From the NCBI GenBank assembly GCA_050694215.1, contig JBOGXB010000078.1:1-8840 (forward strand): DNA of 8,840 bases, given 5' to 3'. This document shows, piece after piece, positions 7,738 to 8,840 of the stretch. The DNA comes from JBOGXB01 sp050694215. Lineage in GTDB: Bacteria; Actinomycetota; CADDZG01; WHSQ01. The position numbers were made by a program, and so were the translations under genes. Positions within the stretch are counted from its first letter, which is position 1. Every line of letters starts with the position of its first letter. Under the pieces are notes generated by a model. The model was not told the origin of the DNA, did no database searches, and was given only the letters and a program-made list of their open reading frames with translations.

Positions 7738-8669
7738 GGAATGCTCCGGCGATCGCCGTAGGGCCCGCATCGGTGGAACCCGTCGAGGCCGCGATCCGCG
7801 CTGGTGGAGGGCGTATTGCAGCGCGCAGGGAAGCGGAAGCGATCGTCTGGCTGGACCCCTCGGATCCTCAGGGCCTGAAAGACATGCTGGACGACTCACC
7901 TGCGAGCTGGGTGCAGCTTCCCTTCGCGGGTATCGAAACCTTCTTCGATGCGGGAGTGATCACCTCGGAGAAGACCTGGACGTGTACCAAGGGTGCCTAC
8001 GGCAAGGCGACTGCGGAGCACGCGCTTGCCCTGGTGCTTGCCGCCGCGCGCCATCTCCACGAGCACCTGAGAGCAACCTCGTGGCGGCCCGGTTTTGGAA
8101 TGTTGGGTGCGCCGGAGCGACAGTTGAAGGACACCACCGTGCTCGTAGTCGGAACGGGCGGGATCGGCTCGGCCCTGGTGACGATGCTGCATCCGCTCGG
8201 CCCCCGCGTGCTGGCGGTGAATCGCTCCGGGCGGTCACTCGATGGTGCGGAGCGAACCTTGTCGAGCGACCGGCTCGGCGAGCTGCTTCCCGAATCGGAC
8301 TTCGTGGTGATCGCCGCGTCCCTGACGTCGTCGACGCGCCGCTTGTTCGACGAGACCGCTCTGGCGGCCATGAAGCCGAGCGCGTGGCTGGTCAACGTTG
8401 CGAGAGGCGGCTTGGTTGACACCGCCGATCTAGTCGCCGCGCTCGGAGCGGGGACCATTGGGGGAGCGGCCCTCGACGTGACCGACCCCGAGCCCCTCCC
8501 CGACGACCATCCCCTGTGGGCCATGCCCAACTGCATCATCACGCCTCACGTTGCGAACACCGCGGACATGGCCCTGCCCGAGCTGGTGGCGATGATCGAG
8601 CGAAACGTCGCCCACTACGTGCGTGGAGAGCCCCTGGAGGCCCTGGTCGATGTTTCCCTTGGATACTAA
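7734..8669 (+). CDS. D-isomer-specific 2-hydroxyacid dehydrogenase family protein
   Basis: This is an NAD(P)-dependent oxidoreductase interconverting a 2-keto acid and a D-2-hydroxy acid; its substrate cannot be read from the sequence. It has 311 residues, typical of the family. The N-terminal substrate domain contains WVQLPFAGIE 59-68 and AEHALAL 94-100. The Rossmann domain has GTGGIG at 140-145. The catalytic triad is visible: Arg224 (NVARGGLVD), Glu253 (DPEPLP) and His272 (TPHVANT). The second beta strand ends in NRSGR (163-167) rather than an acidic residue, which usually favours NADP(H), as in glyoxylate/hydroxypyruvate reductases. The ATG at 7734 is chosen because of GGGGGAG at 7719-7725 (8 nt spacing) and the ATGA overlap with the upstream flavoprotein. 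There is no ACT domain, so it is not a classical long SerA. Confidence 0.92.
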   Translation: MRNAPAIAVGPASVEPVEAAIRAGGGRIAARREAEAIVWLDPSDPQGLKDMLDDSPASWVQLPFAGIETFFDAGVITSEKTWTCTKGAYGKATAEHALALVLAAARHLHEHLRATSWRPGFGMLGAPERQLKDTTVLVVGTGGIGSALVTMLHPLGPRVLAVNRSGRSLDGAERTLSSDRLGELLPESDFVVIAASLTSSTRRLFDETALAAMKPSAWLVNVARGGLVDTADLVAALGAGTIGGAALDVTDPEPLPDDHPLWAMPNCIITPHVANTADMALPELVAMIERNVAHYVRGEPLEALVDVSLGY

Positions 8670-8716
8670 AGACGCATACCCGACCGCACGAGGCATCCTT
8701 GGATGATGAAACGCAT
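8657..8716 (+). repeat. Short imperfect direct repeat around a stop and a start codon
   Basis: CCTTGGAT followed 7 nt later by ACGCAT (8657-8677) recurs 40 bp on as CCTTGGAT followed 6 nt later by ACGCAT (8697-8716). The first copy covers the dehydrogenase stop, the second the lipoprotein start. It could be a small duplication or chance. Confidence 0.4.
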
Positions 8717-8840
8717 GCTCGTCACTGCGCTCGCGGCCGTTTTGGTCCTCCTTGCCTGCGCGCCCGACGAGCCGCCGCCGGCAAGCGACTCCCCACGCCA
8801 GGGGCGGCAGCATTCGGATAAGAGGATCAAGGAACGGCGG
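8703..8840 (+). CDS. Putative lipoprotein, N-terminal part only (runs off the window)
   Basis: An open frame of 46 codons continues past the window end. It starts with a textbook secretion signal: Met-Met-Lys-Arg, then a hydrophobic core of Leu, Val and Ala, ending in a lipobox-like LLAC with the lipidated cysteine at residue 19. After the cysteine comes a Pro/Ser/charged-rich segment typical of a flexible tether. The protein is thus expected to be anchored on the outer face of the membrane; the functional domain is not in view. GAGG at 8690-8693 lies 9 nt before the ATG at 8703; a second ATG follows at once at 8706. It begins 33 bp after the dehydrogenase with no terminator between, so co-transcription is likely. 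Confidence 0.72.
   Translation, partial: MMKRMLVTALAAVLVLLACAPDEPPPASDSPRQGRQHSDKRIKERR

Noticed and set aside
7454..8419. 321-codon frame overlapping the flavoprotein and dehydrogenase
   Set aside because: Arg/Gly/Ala-rich shadow in the wrong frame; both real genes carry family motifs.
7734..8669. Naming the dehydrogenase serA, ghrA or ghrB
   Set aside because: Family motifs are clear, but nothing in the sequence fixes the substrate; there is no ACT domain and no pathway neighbour.

Overview
The window is a GC-rich stretch of bacterial chromosome, packed with genes and almost without intergenic space. It most likely comes from an actinomycete-type bacterium (Actinomycetota). Three points support this. 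The gene order is dnaK-grpE-dnaJ-hspR. The last gene encodes an HspR-type MerR repressor. DnaK is the Gram-positive kind, lacking the roughly 24-residue insert near residue 80 that proteobacterial DnaK has. The operon DnaJ has no zinc finger, unlike those of Streptomyces and Mycobacterium, so a deep-branching or little-studied actinobacterial lineage is a reasonable guess. This is inference; no phylogenetic marker here settles it.

Layout, left to right. (1) Positions 1-1752: an FtsH-family membrane AAA+ zinc protease whose reading frame is still open at base 1, so its 5' end lies outside the window. (2) Positions 1753-1865: a 113-bp intergenic region with a sigma-70-like promoter and a HAIR-like HspR operator placed over the -10 element. 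(3) Positions 1866-5816: a heat-shock operon, dnaK, grpE, a zinc-finger-less dnaJ and hspR, with joins of -1, +11 and +8 nt. (4) Positions 5813-7090, minus strand: a cyclopropane-fatty-acid synthase family methyltransferase. It meets hspR tail to tail on a CTAG that supplies both stop codons. (5) Positions 7111-8669, plus strand and divergent from (4): a split-barrel flavin-type (PNPOx-like) protein with a C-terminal zinc ribbon, overlapping by ATGA a D-2-hydroxyacid dehydrogenase family protein. (6) From 8703 to the window end: the start of a lipoprotein gene.

How the genes work together. DnaK, GrpE and the J-protein form one chaperone machine. HspR is its expected repressor, acting through the HAIR-like site at the dnaK promoter, and in studied actinobacteria DnaK itself is the co-repressor. 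FtsH would remove damaged membrane proteins, so the left two thirds is a protein-quality-control block. The CFA-type enzyme modifies membrane lipids and is only loosely related to this block by theme. The flavoprotein/dehydrogenase pair is a separate redox unit of unknown substrate.

I found no RNA genes, mobile elements, CRISPR arrays or clear intrinsic terminators. No stretch over 300 bases lacks a gene. Most of the window is ordinary conserved content. The points most worth a second look are the HspR operator architecture, the cysteine-free DnaJ in the dnaK operon, the flavoprotein-zinc-ribbon fusion and the shared CTAG stop.
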